The notes beneath the pieces were generated by a model. It ran no database searches. It was not told where the DNA came from and worked only from the letters and a program-made list of their open reading frames with translations. A stretch of 24,660 nt of DNA, taken from assembly GCA_050734185.1 (NCBI GenBank), contig JBOHUE010000144.1, positions 1 to 24,660 of the forward strand. The letters are read 5' to 3'. The stretch comes from JAFALX01 sp050734185. Lineage in GTDB: Bacteria; Chloroflexota; Dormibacteria; Aeolococcales; Aeolococcaceae. The position numbers and the translations under genes are program-made. Numbering within the stretch: position 1 is the first letter of the stretch; each line of letters starts with the position of its first letter. Of this stretch, positions 24,537 through 24,660 are shown in pieces.

Positions 24537-24660
24537 CGTTCGCGCAGGTGACGCGACACCTGACGCTGCCCAACCAGCTGACCCTCCTGCGTCTGCTGCT
24601 GGTGCCCGTCATCGGGTACACGCTCTCGGCCACGTGGGCATTTCACGACCAGGTGAGCGT
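24533..24660 (+). CDS. pgsA: CDP-alcohol phosphatidyltransferase, probably PgsA (partial, 3' end beyond window)
   Basis: The frame from GTG 24533, inside the 4-base overlap with yajQ, stays open to the window end (42 codons). LTLPNQLTLLRLLLVPVIGY matches the start of PgsA-type enzymes, where IPNxLTLxRxxLxP begins the first membrane helix. PgsA makes phosphatidylglycerol phosphate from CDP-diacylglycerol and glycerol 3-phosphate. The catalytic DGxxAR motif lies outside the window, so another CDP-alcohol transferase cannot be excluded. Its position after ftsK resembles the B. subtilis spoIIIE-to-pgsA region. Confidence 0.75.
   Translation, partial: MTFAQVTRHLTLPNQLTLLRLLLVPVIGYTLSATWAFHDQVS

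Overview
This GC-rich window carries about 24 tightly packed protein genes, almost all on the + strand. It contains one long housekeeping supercluster and one small accessory island. The gene order rimP-nusA-ylxR-infB-rbfA-nrnA-truB-ribF-(lipid kinase)-rpsO-pnp-asd-...-rnj-ftsK-...-pgsA follows, from memory, the Bacillus subtilis order ylxS-nusA-ylxR-infB-...-truB-ribC-rpsO-pnpA-...-asd-dapG-dapA-rnjB-tepA-spoIIIE-...-pgsA. That points to a Terrabacteria-type genome. High GC, fused SecDF, RNase J, family 4 uracil-DNA glycosylase, and queA/tgt together fit an uncultured Chloroflexota or Dormibacterota-like lineage, or a deep actinobacterial one. Without a database search I cannot decide between them.

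Layout. 1-5731: end of a probable ruvA, then ruvB (Holliday junction migration), queA and tgt (queuosine tRNA modification) and a fused secDF (protein export). 5762-13584: the translation/transcription cluster rimP, nusA, ylxR, infB, rbfA, nrnA, truB, ribF and a diacylglycerol-kinase-like gene, joined mostly by 4-base stop/start overlaps. 13605-17175: rpsO, pnp with a structured leader, and asd. 17145-19275: an accessory island with a minus-strand FAD oxidoreductase and a 77-codon ORF, divergent from a TetR-type regulator. The 72-bp divergent gap holds two overlapping inverted repeats on top of both promoters. 19286-24660: udg, rnj, ftsK, yajQ and the start of a pgsA-like gene.

Regulation. 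Genes are either translationally coupled (NTGA overlaps) or, where a gap exists, several are preceded 7-9 nt upstream by a TANNNT -10-like hexamer with no Shine-Dalgarno sequence. That is the signature of leaderless transcripts. The most notable points are the TetR/ORF77/FAD-oxidoreductase module with its double operator, and infB, whose conserved N-terminus can only be recovered by starting at a non-canonical ATC codon with a well-placed ribosome site. I see no CRISPR array, tRNA, rRNA, insertion sequence or phage gene, and no gene-free stretch above 300 bases. I do not see a clearly new multi-gene system; the TetR module is the best candidate for undescribed biology.
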